A DNA stretch of 64,000 nucleotides from CBDIHH01 sp965279095. GTDB lineage: Bacteria; Pseudomonadota; Alphaproteobacteria; Caulobacterales; Caulobacteraceae. Under the pieces are notes generated by a model. It ran no database searches. It was not told the DNA's origin and saw only the letters and a list, made by a program, of their open reading frames with translations. Made by a program: the position numbers and the translations under genes. How positions within the stretch are numbered: position 1 is the stretch's first letter; every line of letters starts with the position of its first letter. Below, in pieces: positions 24,804-33,239 of this stretch. Location of the stretch: NCBI GenBank assembly GCA_965279095.1, contig CBDIHH010000003.1:496001-560000 (forward strand), in the 5' to 3' direction.

Positions 24804-25553
24804 ATGGTCGACGTCCTCGGAACGCGCAAGGTGATGGCCGTGATCGGCCCGTCCACCAACACGGTCGTCCAGCCCGACATGGAAGGCATGCGCCCCCCCG
24901 GCGTCACCAACCAGTATCGCCACATCTATGTGGAGAACCCTGAGGCCCTGTCGGACGAAGCCTTCATGGCCGGGACCGCGAGCATCGCCGAGGGGGTGAG
25001 GCCGGCCCTGCAGGCAGTGACCACCATGAACCCCGACTATGTGGTGATGGGGATCTCGGCCATCTCCTTCTACGGCGGCGTCAAGGGCGCCCAGACGCTG
25101 ATCAAGGACATCGAGGAGATCACCGGCTGCAAGACGACTGTGGGCTCGGTGGCCCTGGTCGAGGCGATCCGCAGCTATGGCGAGCACGTCAAGCGCATCG
25201 CCTTCGTGTCACCCTACTACCCGGTGGCCAATGTCCACGTCGGCGGGTTCCTGAAGGAAAGCGGCCTGGAGGTGGTCAAGGACGTGGCGCTGAAATGCAC
25301 CAGCTGGACCAACATCGCCCAGGTTCCGGAACAGCGGCTGCGCGAGGTGATCAAGGACCTGAATGGCGACGACGTCGACGCCATCTGCCAGGTCGGCACC
25401 AACCTTTCCATGTGCCGCCTGGCCGCGGAGGCCGAGCAATGGCTGGGCAAGCCGGTGATCGCCATCAATACCGCCACCTACTGGCACGCCCTGCGCGCCT
25501 GCGGCATCCACGACCGGGTTGAGGGCTTCGGGCCGCTGCTCAGCGAGCGGTAG
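24804..25553 (+). CDS. Asp/Glu racemase superfamily protein (maleate isomerase / arylmalonate decarboxylase-like)
   Basis: The protein has 249 residues. The two-domain Asp/Glu racemase fold is shown by VMAVIGPSTNTVVQPDM, a first active-site loop VVMGISAISFYGG (82-92), GSVALVEAIRSYG, VKRIAFVSPYYP, a second loop CQVGTNLSMCRLA (195-207) and KPVIAINTATYWHALRACGI. Maleate isomerases have Cys in both loops (A-C-T-S and C-T-N); here the first loop has none and the second reads VGTN. The SxSFYGG form recalls arylmalonate decarboxylase, which also lacks the first Cys but keeps the second. It is monocistronic behind a palindrome, and its end overlaps the convergent PhyH gene by 14 bp. Confidence 0.8.
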   Translation: MVDVLGTRKVMAVIGPSTNTVVQPDMEGMRPPGVTNQYRHIYVENPEALSDEAFMAGTASIAEGVRPALQAVTTMNPDYVVMGISAISFYGGVKGAQTLIKDIEEITGCKTTVGSVALVEAIRSYGEHVKRIAFVSPYYPVANVHVGGFLKESGLEVVKDVALKCTSWTNIAQVPEQRLREVIKDLNGDDVDAICQVGTNLSMCRLAAEAEQWLGKPVIAINTATYWHALRACGIHDRVEGFGPLLSER

Positions 25554-26460
25554 GCGCCTGCGCCGTGGCGTCCGCCTGGGGCGGGCCGTTGTCCCAGACC
25601 AGTGGGAAGTTCGGCCCGTGCGGTCGGCCGCCCATAACCAGGTTGCTCTGCGCCATCAGCGGCGACTTGAGGCCGGCGGTGTAGGGCGTCAGGCCGGGGT
25701 CGTAGTGCGTCGGCAGGTAGCGGACGTCGTCGCCCAGCCATCGCGTGGTGATGGCGACCCGGCGGCCTTCCTTGGCGCCGGTGTTTCCGTCAGCGCCGTG
25801 CACCGTATAGGGATGGATGATGATGGCGTCGCCGGGCTCACAGTCCCAGGTCAGGACCGTCTCCTTGCCCTCGGCGATCAGCGCCTTGAAGTCGGGGATG
25901 GTCCGGAAGCCGTCTTCCTGGCCGTCATAGGTCAGCTGCTCGAAGTTACGATAGAAGCCCGGGGCGGTCCTGTGGCTGCCGTCGATGAACATCAGGCGGC
26001 TGCGGTCCGCGTCGGACGGCGTCATCGCCATCCACAGGGAGGCCACATGGTCGCCCTTCCAGGCGAAGGAGGCGATGTCGTGGTGCCAGGGGCTGCCGGC
26101 GCCCGGGCCGCCTTCCTTGGCGCCGTTGTGCATGAAGGTCAGGTCGAACCAGAACCGGAGCTGCCGCGAGCCGATGATGCGGGCGATGGGCTCGGCCATT
26201 TCCGGCCGCAGCAGGAAGTCGCGGATGGCCTGGGACTGGGTCCACAGGTAGCGGATGGTCATGCGCCCGTCCGCGCGGCCGTAGGACAGGGGAGAACCTT
26301 CCGGGATCGGTTCGTCGGCCCGGGCGGCCATCTCGTCGATGACGGCGAGGGTCTTGTCCACCCATTCCGGCTCGATCAGGCCGGGAAGCTTCACGGCCCC
26401 GTGCTCCTCATAAAAGGCGGCCATCTCGTCGAGCTGTTCGTCAGAATAGCGACGGACCAT
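25540..26460 (-). CDS. PhyH-family Fe(II)/2-oxoglutarate-dependent dioxygenase
   Basis: The protein has 306 residues from the ATG at 26460. The jelly-roll iron ligands are visible: GSPWHHDIASFAWKG (His-x-Asp) and IIIHPYTVHGADGN (distal His), followed by RRVAITTRWLGDD with the Arg that binds 2-oxoglutarate. Members hydroxylate or oxidatively demethylate small molecules and often start catabolism of inert compounds. It is a reverse single gene between the racemase-like and amidase genes, and it is one of few oxygenases in the region, so it may activate the growth substrate (inference). Confidence 0.9.
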   Translation of the reverse strand: MVRRYSDEQLDEMAAFYEEHGAVKLPGLIEPEWVDKTLAVIDEMAARADEPIPEGSPLSYGRADGRMTIRYLWTQSQAIRDFLLRPEMAEPIARIIGSRQLRFWFDLTFMHNGAKEGGPGAGSPWHHDIASFAWKGDHVASLWMAMTPSDADRSRLMFIDGSHRTAPGFYRNFEQLTYDGQEDGFRTIPDFKALIAEGKETVLTWDCEPGDAIIIHPYTVHGADGNTGAKEGRRVAITTRWLGDDVRYLPTHYDPGLTPYTAGLKSPLMAQSNLVMGGRPHGPNFPLVWDNGPPQADATAQAPTAR

Positions 26461-26623
26461 GGGGCAATCTCCAGCCAGGGGAATGTCAGCGCACCCTATA
26501 CCGCCGCCCCCGTGGCCCGACAGGCCGTCCGGCCCAGTGGTCCGAAGTGCGGACGGACGCGGCGACTTGCGCCTTCCGGTTCGTTGTAGTCCGTTGGCGC
26601 CCCACCGGATAACGACGCCCCCA

Positions 26624-27982
26624 ATGTCCTTCGAGCAGACCCTCATCGACGCCGGCGTCCAGGGACTGGGCGCGCTCTACGCCTCCGGCGCCGCGACCCC
26701 TGCCGGCGCCTGCGCCGCCTATCTCGATCGCATCGGACGCCTGGACGGGTCGCTGGGCGCCTGGGTGACGGTGGACGCCGAGGGCGCGCGCGCCGCCGCC
26801 GCCGCCAGTACGGCCCGCTGGGCGCAGGGGGCGCCCCTGTCGCCCCTGGACGGTTGTCTCATCGGCGTGAAGGCCAATATCGCGGTAGCGGGCCTGCCGT
26901 GGCACGCGGGGATCGGCGCCTACCGCGCCCGGATGGCCCCTCAGGATGCGGCCTGCGTCGCGCGGCTGCGGGCCGCCGGCGCGGTGGTGCTGGGGCTGCT
27001 CAACATGGACGAGGGGGCCTTCGGCGCGGCCACCGACAACCCCTGGTTCGGGCGCACCGCCAACCCCTGGAAAGCGGGCCACACGCCGGGCGGCTCGTCG
27101 GGCGGCTCTGGCGCGGCCGTGGCGGCTGGCCTGTGCGCCGCGGCCTTGGGCACGGACACCCTGGGCTCGGTGCGCATTCCCGCCAGCCTGTGCGGGGTCT
27201 TCGGCCACAAGCCGGGGTGGGGGACCATTTCGACCGAAGGCGTGACGCCGCTGTCGCCGACGCTGGACCATGTGGGGGTGATCGCTCGTTCGGCCGAGGA
27301 CTGCGCGGCGGTGCTGGCCATTGTCGCCGGCGTCGCTCCCGTCCACCTGGCCGATCCCCGGGCCCTGCCGCTCGCCGCGCTGCGACTGCGGGCGCAGGAT
27401 CGGGTCGACGCCGCCGTCGCCGCGGCCTTCGAGGCGACCCTGGCGCGGGCTCGCGCCATCGGTCTGAGGGTGGAGCCGGTCGACCTGGGCATCGCCGATC
27501 CGGACGACCTGCGCGCCGCGGTGGTGATCTGCGCCGCGGAGGGGTCGGCGGCGCATGCGGAAGCGATCGCCGCCGACCCCGCCGGCTTCTCTGCCGCCTT
27601 GCTCAGCCGGCTGGCCTTCGCCGACCGCCAGGGCGCGGCGGCCGTGGCGGCGGCGCGCGAGCGGGTGCGCGCCGCCGCCGAGCGCACCCGCGCGGCCCTG
27701 GCCGGTTACGGCGCCCTACTGACGCCTGCCTCGCCGCGCCCGTCCCCGCCCTTCGGCGACGACATGCGCGACGCCGGCCGGATCACCGCCCTGGGTAATA
27801 TCGTCGGCTGGCCGGCCACCGCCTTCCCGGTGGGGCTGTCTCCCGACGGCCTGCCCCTGTCGGCGCAGGCGCTGGCGGCGGACGACGCGACGACCCTGGC
27901 CCTGGCGCGGCTTCTGGCGCGGCCGATACGCTTTTGCGATGGACCCTCCGATAATTCGTCTGGTGGGCGCGCGCGCCATTGA
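26624..27982 (+). CDS. Amidase-signature family amidase
   Basis: The protein has 452 residues from the ATG at 26624, chosen because upstream codons look non-coding. The Ser-cisSer-Lys triad is intact: Lys in LIGVKANIAVAG, cis-Ser in the Gly/Ser-rich GGSSGGSGAAVAAG, and the nucleophile Ser in GTDTLGSVRIPAS. A late GNIVGWPATAFPVGL segment shapes the substrate pocket. It resembles allophanate hydrolase/AtzF-like amidases. No signal peptide is seen, so it is cytoplasmic. It sits on the forward strand ahead of the nitrilase-fold gene. Expected reaction: hydrolysis of an amide to acid and ammonia. Confidence 0.92.
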   Translation: MSFEQTLIDAGVQGLGALYASGAATPAGACAAYLDRIGRLDGSLGAWVTVDAEGARAAAAASTARWAQGAPLSPLDGCLIGVKANIAVAGLPWHAGIGAYRARMAPQDAACVARLRAAGAVVLGLLNMDEGAFGAATDNPWFGRTANPWKAGHTPGGSSGGSGAAVAAGLCAAALGTDTLGSVRIPASLCGVFGHKPGWGTISTEGVTPLSPTLDHVGVIARSAEDCAAVLAIVAGVAPVHLADPRALPLAALRLRAQDRVDAAVAAAFEATLARARAIGLRVEPVDLGIADPDDLRAAVVICAAEGSAAHAEAIAADPAGFSAALLSRLAFADRQGAAAVAAARERVRAAAERTRAALAGYGALLTPASPRPSPPFGDDMRDAGRITALGNIVGWPATAFPVGLSPDGLPLSAQALAADDATTLALARLLARPIRFCDGPSDNSSGGRARH

Positions 27983-28115
27983 CGAACCATCCCCGGCCGC
28001 CCGGGGAGCGCCCGCGCTGCAGGGGGCTACTCGATCGCGCCTTTGGTGAGGATGCCGATTGGCCTTGCGGCCGGCCGGCGCCAAGGTCGCCACAGGCAGG
28101 ACAGGGGGGATCGCG

Positions 28116-29291
28116 ATGGGGAACGCCACACGACGGACGGCGCTGCTGATGACGGCCGCCGCCGCGGCTGCGCCCTTGACGGCGGCGGCCGCGCCCGCGC
28201 CCGCCATCGCCCCCTACAAGGCCGCGCTGGTCCAGGCCCGGGTGCTGCCCACCTTCGCCCGGGACGGGGCCTTCCTGCCCGAGGCCCTGGCGGCGAACGT
28301 CCGCCGGGTGGCCGGGCTGGTGGACCGCGGGGCGGCCGAGGTCGGCGCCCGTCTCTACGTCTTCTCCGAATTCTGCCTGCAGCTGCAGCAGGGGCCGCTG
28401 ACGGCCAGGGACTGGATGGCCGCCGCGATCCAGGTTCCGGGTCCGCAGACCGACCTGATCGCCCGGGCGGCGCAGCGGGCGGGCGCCTATGTGGCGATCA
28501 ATCCGGTGGAGGCGATCCCCGGCTTTCCCGGCCGCTATTTCCTGTCCGCGGTGATCATCGGCCCGTCGGGCGACGTGGTGGTCAACTACCGCAAGCTCTA
28601 CGACCTCTCCAACAAGACCCGGCCGAGCGACATCCTGCCCGCCTGGCTGGCCCGCTTCGGCGCCGAGTCGCTGTTTCCGGTGGCCGACACCCCCATCGGC
28701 CGCCTGGGCGCCACGGTGGCCCTCGACGTGGCCTGGCCGGAGATGACCCGCAGCCTGATGTTCAAGGGCGCCGAGGTGGTGGTCAATCCCACCGCCTCGC
28801 CCCTGGTGACGCCGAGTTTCGCCGCCCTGCGCAAGCCCGGCAGTCCCGACGCCCACGACCCGCTGGTGCCGACCATGGTTCGCCGGGTGCGGGCCTATGA
28901 GAACATGATCTACCTGCTGTCGTGCAACCTCGGGCCCGTGGGCGCCGACGAGACCGCGCCCCTCACCAGAATGCAGCCGTCCGAGATCATCGACTACCGC
29001 GGCAATCTCCTGGCGGCGTCGGCGGACAGCGCCGAAGGGTTCATCACCGCCACCCTCGATATCGAGGCCCAGCGCGCCGCCCGCTGCACGCCCGGACCGC
29101 TCAATCCCCTGGCCCAGCTGCAGGCGTCGCTGCACGCCCCCGGCTATCGCGGCGCGACCTTCGCCCGCACCGGCCGCTTCGCCGACCGTCCCATCGAGCG
29201 GGGCGAAGAACACGAGGCCCTGCAGAAGCGGGACATCGACGATCTGATCCGCCGGGGGGTGCTCAAGGCCCCCGCCTCTCCGCGCCCATGA
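28116..29291 (+). CDS. Exported nitrilase/CN-hydrolase fold protein without the catalytic Cys
   Basis: The protein has 391 residues from the ATG at 28116 behind a purine-rich 'acagggggga' site. MGNATRRTALLMTAAAAAA resembles a Tat signal (RR plus an Ala-rich h-region), so export is likely, which is unusual for this family. The nitrilase core is present: Glu85 in YVFSEFCLQL and Lys160 in VNYRKLYDLSN. The nucleophile position reads GATVA202LDVAWPEMTR, where active enzymes have I-C-x-D, so Cys is replaced by Ala. An extra C-terminal segment of about 80 residues is present. Catalysis by the usual thioester route should be impossible. It is coupled by ATGA to the MFS gene. Confidence 0.85.
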   Translation: MGNATRRTALLMTAAAAAAPLTAAAAPAPAIAPYKAALVQARVLPTFARDGAFLPEALAANVRRVAGLVDRGAAEVGARLYVFSEFCLQLQQGPLTARDWMAAAIQVPGPQTDLIARAAQRAGAYVAINPVEAIPGFPGRYFLSAVIIGPSGDVVVNYRKLYDLSNKTRPSDILPAWLARFGAESLFPVADTPIGRLGATVALDVAWPEMTRSLMFKGAEVVVNPTASPLVTPSFAALRKPGSPDAHDPLVPTMVRRVRAYENMIYLLSCNLGPVGADETAPLTRMQPSEIIDYRGNLLAASADSAEGFITATLDIEAQRAARCTPGPLNPLAQLQASLHAPGYRGATFARTGRFADRPIERGEEHEALQKRDIDDLIRRGVLKAPASPRP

Positions 29292-30628
29292 AGGCTGTTC
29301 CCGTGCAAGACACCGCCACTGTCGAACCCCCCTGGCCTTCCGCGGGACGGGCCTGGTGGACCGTGGCGGTTCTGGTGTTCACCGCCGCCCTCTGCACCAT
29401 GGACCGGATGGTGCTGATCCTGGTGGTCGATCCGATCCGCGCCGACCTGATGATCTCCGAGACCCAGATGAGCCTGCTGCAGGGCCTGTCCTTCGCCCTG
29501 CTCTATTCCGTCGCCGGCATCCCCCTGGGGCTGATGGCGGACCGCGTCTCGCGACGGAATCTGCTGCTGGGCGGCGTGGCGATCTGGAGCCTGGCGACGC
29601 TGGCGGGAGGGCTGGCCGCCAGCTTCGGCCATCTGTTCCTGGCGCGGGTGTTCGTGGGCGCGGGGGAGGCGACCTTGTGGCCGGTGGCGATCTCCATGAT
29701 CGCCGACCTCTTGCCGCCGCATCGGCGGGGGCGGGCGGTCAGCGCCGTGCTGATGGGGCAGATCCTCGGCAGCAGCGCCGCGCTCATCCTCGGCGGCCAG
29801 GTGCTGCGTCTCGGCGCGCAGGGGGCCTTTGATGGCCTGCCGCTGCTGGGCGGCCGCGCGCCCTGGCGGGTGCTGCTGATGATCTGGGGCGCCCTGGGGG
29901 GCTTCGCCGTCATCCTGCTGCTGACGGCGGTCGAGCCGGTCCGGCGCGGGGGCGCCCAGGCGATCGCCATGAGCTGGACCGCGCTCAATCCCTATTTCAG
30001 CCACGTGCGCAGGAACGCCGCCGCCGTCCTGCCGCTCTACGGCATGGCCTTCTGCAGCGGGCTGGCTGTGTATTCCAGCGCCGCCTGGACGGGGGCCTTC
30101 TTCATTCGCCATTTCCACGTGCCCCCGGCCGATCTCGGCGGCATGCTGGGGACCCTGTCCATCGTCTGCGGCCTGATCGGAACGGTGGGCGGCGGCTACG
30201 TCTCGGACCGCGCCGCCCGGCTTCCGCGCTCGGACTCGCGGCTCAACCTGATCATCGTGGCCATCATCGGCACCCTTCCGGGGGCGTTCCTGGTCTTCTC
30301 GCCGAACGTCACGGTCGCCCTGGCCTTGCACGGCCTGCAGAACGTCTGTTTCCCGCTCTACGGGGTGCTGGTCTACATCGTCGTCCAGAACCTGTTCCCG
30401 AACGAGATCCGGGGGGTGGCCACCGCCATCCAGAGCCTGTTCGTCGGCCTGCTAGGGGCCTCGGTCGGGCCCGTGCTGGTGGCGGTGCTGACCCAGCGGG
30501 TGTTCGCCGACGACGCCAAGGTCGGCTATTCCCTGTGCCTGGTGCAGGTCCCCTTCCTGCTGATGGCGATCGGCTGCGCCTTCCTCATGCGCCGGGCGGT
30601 CCGGCGCCAGGAGGCGGCGGCGGCCTAG
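29288..30628 (+). CDS. MFS transporter
   Basis: The protein has 446 residues from the ATG at 29288, overlapping the nitrilase-like stop by ATGA. Twelve hydrophobic helices are predicted. Motif A appears as GIPLGLMADRVSRRNLL after helix 2, and AALCTMDRMVLILVVDPIRADL in helix 1 resembles the aromatic-acid/anion and Spns-like MFS branches. It is the third MFS protein in the region. Translational coupling to an exported hydrolase-fold protein suggests a link between periplasmic binding or processing and uptake. The stop shares CTAG with the convergent H4 gene. Confidence 0.9.
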   Translation: MKAVPVQDTATVEPPWPSAGRAWWTVAVLVFTAALCTMDRMVLILVVDPIRADLMISETQMSLLQGLSFALLYSVAGIPLGLMADRVSRRNLLLGGVAIWSLATLAGGLAASFGHLFLARVFVGAGEATLWPVAISMIADLLPPHRRGRAVSAVLMGQILGSSAALILGGQVLRLGAQGAFDGLPLLGGRAPWRVLLMIWGALGGFAVILLLTAVEPVRRGGAQAIAMSWTALNPYFSHVRRNAAAVLPLYGMAFCSGLAVYSSAAWTGAFFIRHFHVPPADLGGMLGTLSIVCGLIGTVGGGYVSDRAARLPRSDSRLNLIIVAIIGTLPGAFLVFSPNVTVALALHGLQNVCFPLYGVLVYIVVQNLFPNEIRGVATAIQSLFVGLLGASVGPVLVAVLTQRVFADDAKVGYSLCLVQVPFLLMAIGCAFLMRRAVRRQEAAAA

Positions 30629-31440
30629 TCCTCGCGCAGGAAGGCCATCACCGCGTCGACGAATTCGTCGGGATCGGTGTCCATGGCGATCGCGCCCTGG
30701 GTCTTCAGGGTCACCAGCCGCGCCTCGGGCTTGCGCGCGGCCATGGCCAGCGTCTTCTCCAGCATCATCTCGCCGGGATTGGTCAGCAGCATCACCGGGG
30801 CGCGCAGGGCCAGGAAGGCCTCGGTCATGTCGTGGGTGAGGGCGGCGTTGTGGCCGTACCACCACTTGGGCCCGGCCATCAGATTGGCCAGGATGGTGCG
30901 CTGGGCCACGGCGACGCCGGCATAGCCCTCGCTGCGCTTGAACTGGTCGGACAGGTGCACGCCGCCGGGCTCGGGCTTGTGGATGCGGCCGGCCTGCTCG
31001 TGCGGCACCAGCGCGTCCCACATGGGCTTGTTGTCGTCGAGGGTCGACAGCGAGGGCCCGTAGAGAACCAGCTTGGCGGCGCGCTCGGGATGGGCGACGG
31101 CCAGCTCCACCGAGACCTTGATGCCGGTGTGGTGGCCGATGAAATGGGCGCGCTCGACCCCCAGGCCGTCCATCATCGCCAGGGCGGCGTCCGCATAGGT
31201 GTGGATGGTGGCGGGCTCGGCCGGGGCGTCCGACATGCCGTAGCCGGGCATGTCCATCGCCAGCAGCCTTTGCCCGGCGCGGGCGAAGGCGGGGAAGGTG
31301 GCCGCGAAGTCGATGGACGAGGTCGGGGCCTGGTGCAGCATCACCAGGGGAACGCCTTCTCCGCCCGTGTCGTAGACATGGATCTGGCCGTCCGGGCCGG
31401 GGACATAGCGACGGGTCGCGAGGGGGGCTGTTGGGTGCAT
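30625..31440 (-). CDS. Alpha/beta-hydrolase fold protein H4 with GHHTG elbow
   Basis: The protein has 271 residues from the ATG at 31440. It is nearly colinear with H1 (same length, same MHPTAP...ATRRYV start). Markers are PLVMLHQAPTSS, AMDMPGYGMSD and FIGHHTGIKVSVELA. His104 stands in the nucleophile position, and the C-terminal KTQGAIAMDTDPDEF lacks the catalytic His, exactly as in H1. Conservation of WYGHNAALTHDMT and of the elbow in two diverged copies argues for selection on an unusual active site rather than decay. It is monocistronic, convergent with the MFS gene and divergent from the SDR at 31560. Confidence 0.85.
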   Translation of the reverse strand: MHPTAPLATRRYVPGPDGQIHVYDTGGEGVPLVMLHQAPTSSIDFAATFPAFARAGQRLLAMDMPGYGMSDAPAEPATIHTYADAALAMMDGLGVERAHFIGHHTGIKVSVELAVAHPERAAKLVLYGPSLSTLDDNKPMWDALVPHEQAGRIHKPEPGGVHLSDQFKRSEGYAGVAVAQRTILANLMAGPKWWYGHNAALTHDMTEAFLALRAPVMLLTNPGEMMLEKTLAMAARKPEARLVTLKTQGAIAMDTDPDEFVDAVMAFLRED

Positions 31441-31559
31441 GGGGCAAACTGGCATGGGGTCGGCGGTAGTCGCAACGGCTAAGCGCGCCGCCGCCCCGCC
31501 CTGCGGATAGTCCGGCGGATGGGGTGGCCGCCGCGGAGGGCCGCCTCTAGGTTCGAGCG

Positions 31560-32450
31560 ATGGCACACTATCCCTCGCTCCAAGACCGCGTCGTCATCAT
31601 CACCGGCGGCGCCCGCGGCCTCGGCCGGATCATGGCCCTGGACCTCCTGGCGCAGGGGGCGCGGCTGATGCTGACCGCCGCCCGCTCCCAGGCCGAACTC
31701 GACGAGACCCTGACGGCCGCCGAACAGATCGCGCCGGGTCGGACACGGATCATGCTCGCCGACGTCTCCGACTGGGACGACTGCCAGAAGGTCGCGCAGC
31801 AGACCAAGGCCGCCTTCGGGCGCATCGACGTGCTGATCAACAACGCCGCGCGGGCGCCTTTCGAGGCCGGCGCCGCGGCCCCCCCGGCCGTGCGGCCCAA
31901 GTTCTGGGAAGCCCGGGTGGAAAGCTACCAGCATATGGTCGACACCAACTTCGTCGGCCCCTTCCTGATGGCCAAGGCCGTGCTGCCGGATATGGTCAAG
32001 GCCGGCTTCGGCAAGATCATCAACATCTCCACCTCACGGCCGACCATGCTGTTCAGCGGCAGCGGTCCCTACGGCGCCTGCAAGGCCGGGCTGGAAGCGG
32101 CCACCGTCGCCTGGGCCAGGGACCTGGAGGGGACCGGCGTCACCGCCAATGTGCTGCTGCCCGGCGGACCGGCCGACACGGCGCTCCTGCCCGGCGGCGG
32201 CAAGGGCGACCTGGTCGACGCGACGTTCAAGGCCGGCAAGGGCCCCCTGGGCCTGGAAGGGCAGGGGGGCGGCTCCGGCGTGCTGCCGCCCGAGATCATG
32301 GGGCCCCCGGCCTTGTGGCTGTGCGCCGACGAGTCGAACGCCTATAACGGCCGGCGGGTGGTCGCCCGGGACTGGGATCCCGAGCTGCCGCCCGAGCAGG
32401 CTGTCGCCATGGCCATGCAACCCCAGGGCGGCCCGCCCCTGGTGATGTAG
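31560..32450 (+). CDS. Short-chain dehydrogenase/reductase
   Basis: The protein has 296 residues. It is a classical SDR with VVIITGGARGLGR (cofactor Gly motif), LINNAAR, IINISTS (catalytic Ser region) and YGACK (Tyr-x-x-x-Lys). It is longer than the usual 250 residues because of a Pro/Gly-rich insertion around residues 210-245 (GPADTALLPGGGKGDL...) and a C-terminal tail, which may widen the substrate pocket. It is followed 50 bp downstream by an isochorismatase-fold gene. It probably reduces or oxidises a pathway ketone or alcohol; the cofactor preference is not obvious. Confidence 0.9.
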   Translation: MAHYPSLQDRVVIITGGARGLGRIMALDLLAQGARLMLTAARSQAELDETLTAAEQIAPGRTRIMLADVSDWDDCQKVAQQTKAAFGRIDVLINNAARAPFEAGAAAPPAVRPKFWEARVESYQHMVDTNFVGPFLMAKAVLPDMVKAGFGKIINISTSRPTMLFSGSGPYGACKAGLEAATVAWARDLEGTGVTANVLLPGGPADTALLPGGGKGDLVDATFKAGKGPLGLEGQGGGSGVLPPEIMGPPALWLCADESNAYNGRRVVARDWDPELPPEQAVAMAMQPQGGPPLVM

Positions 32451-32500
32451 CGCCGGCTTCGCCCCTGCTGATTTTCTCCCTGACCCAGACTGGATGACCC

Positions 32501-33070
32501 ATGGACAAGCTCGACATCGCCAAGACGGCGCTGGTGCTGATCGACCTGCAGGAGGGCATCCTCGGCGCCCCAACCGCCCCGCACGCGGTCGACACCGTCG
32601 TCGCCAACAGCCGCAAGCTGGCCGACCGGTTCCGCGCGGCCTCGGCGCCTGTGGTGCTGGTCACCGTGGGCTGGAGCCCCGGCGGCGCCGACGGCATGAA
32701 GCAGGCCGTGGACCAGCCTTCGGTGCGCCCCGGCGGCTTTCCGGCCAACTTCGCCGACCTCGTGCCCGGCATCGGCCGGATCGACAGCGACATCCATATC
32801 AACAAGCGGCAGTGGGGCGCCTTCTACGGCACCGAGCTGGACCTGCAGCTGCGCCGCCGGGGCGTCACCACCATCGTGCTGGGGGGCGTCGCCACCAGCC
32901 TCGGGGTGGAATCCACCGCGCGCAACGCCTGGGAGCACGGCTACACGGTGGTCTTCGCCGAGGACGCCACCTCCAGCTACGACCCCGACATGCACCGGTT
33001 CGCCTTCGAGAAGATCTTCCCCCGCCTGGGCCTGGTCCGCTCGACGGACCAGGTCCTGGGGATGATCTAG
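32501..33070 (+). CDS. Isochorismatase-fold hydrolase lacking the nucleophilic Cys
   Basis: The protein has 189 residues. It has Asp15 in ALVLIDLQEG and Lys102 in HINKRQWGAFYG, but the loop that should hold the Cys reads GGVATSLG135VESTARNA, so Gly occupies the Cys position. Isochorismatase itself also has Gly there and hydrolyses a vinyl ether, whereas amidases need Cys; members of this GVESTAR-type branch are common but poorly characterised. It follows the SDR gene in one operon. The amidase-type paralogue at 3482-4150 keeps Cys, so the two are likely to do different chemistry. Confidence 0.85.
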   Translation: MDKLDIAKTALVLIDLQEGILGAPTAPHAVDTVVANSRKLADRFRAASAPVVLVTVGWSPGGADGMKQAVDQPSVRPGGFPANFADLVPGIGRIDSDIHINKRQWGAFYGTELDLQLRRRGVTTIVLGGVATSLGVESTARNAWEHGYTVVFAEDATSSYDPDMHRFAFEKIFPRLGLVRSTDQVLGMI

Positions 33071-33104
33071 GGCGGGTCGGTTTCAGACTGAATCACCACC
33101 CGGC

Positions 33105-33196
33105 TTCGAACTCCCGGCGCACGCCGGGATCCAGATCATAGAGCGACACCGCTCAGCCCTATGATCTGGGCCCCGGCTTTCGCCGGGGATCCGTGG
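33105..33196. repeat. Dispersed intergenic repeat element, copy 1
   Basis: This element contains cccggcgcacgccggg, then ccagatcatag paired with ctatgatctgg, then ccccggctttcgccgggg. The same order of hairpins appears at 38151-38230. The flanks also show weak similarity between copies (ggcttgaagtcagc here, ctgaagccagc there). It occupies the gap between convergent genes ending at 33070 and 33240 and may act as a bidirectional terminator. Confidence 0.75.
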
Positions 33197-33239
33197 TCTG
33201 TTTGATTGGCTTGAAGTCAGCCCGATGGGCCCGTTGCGG

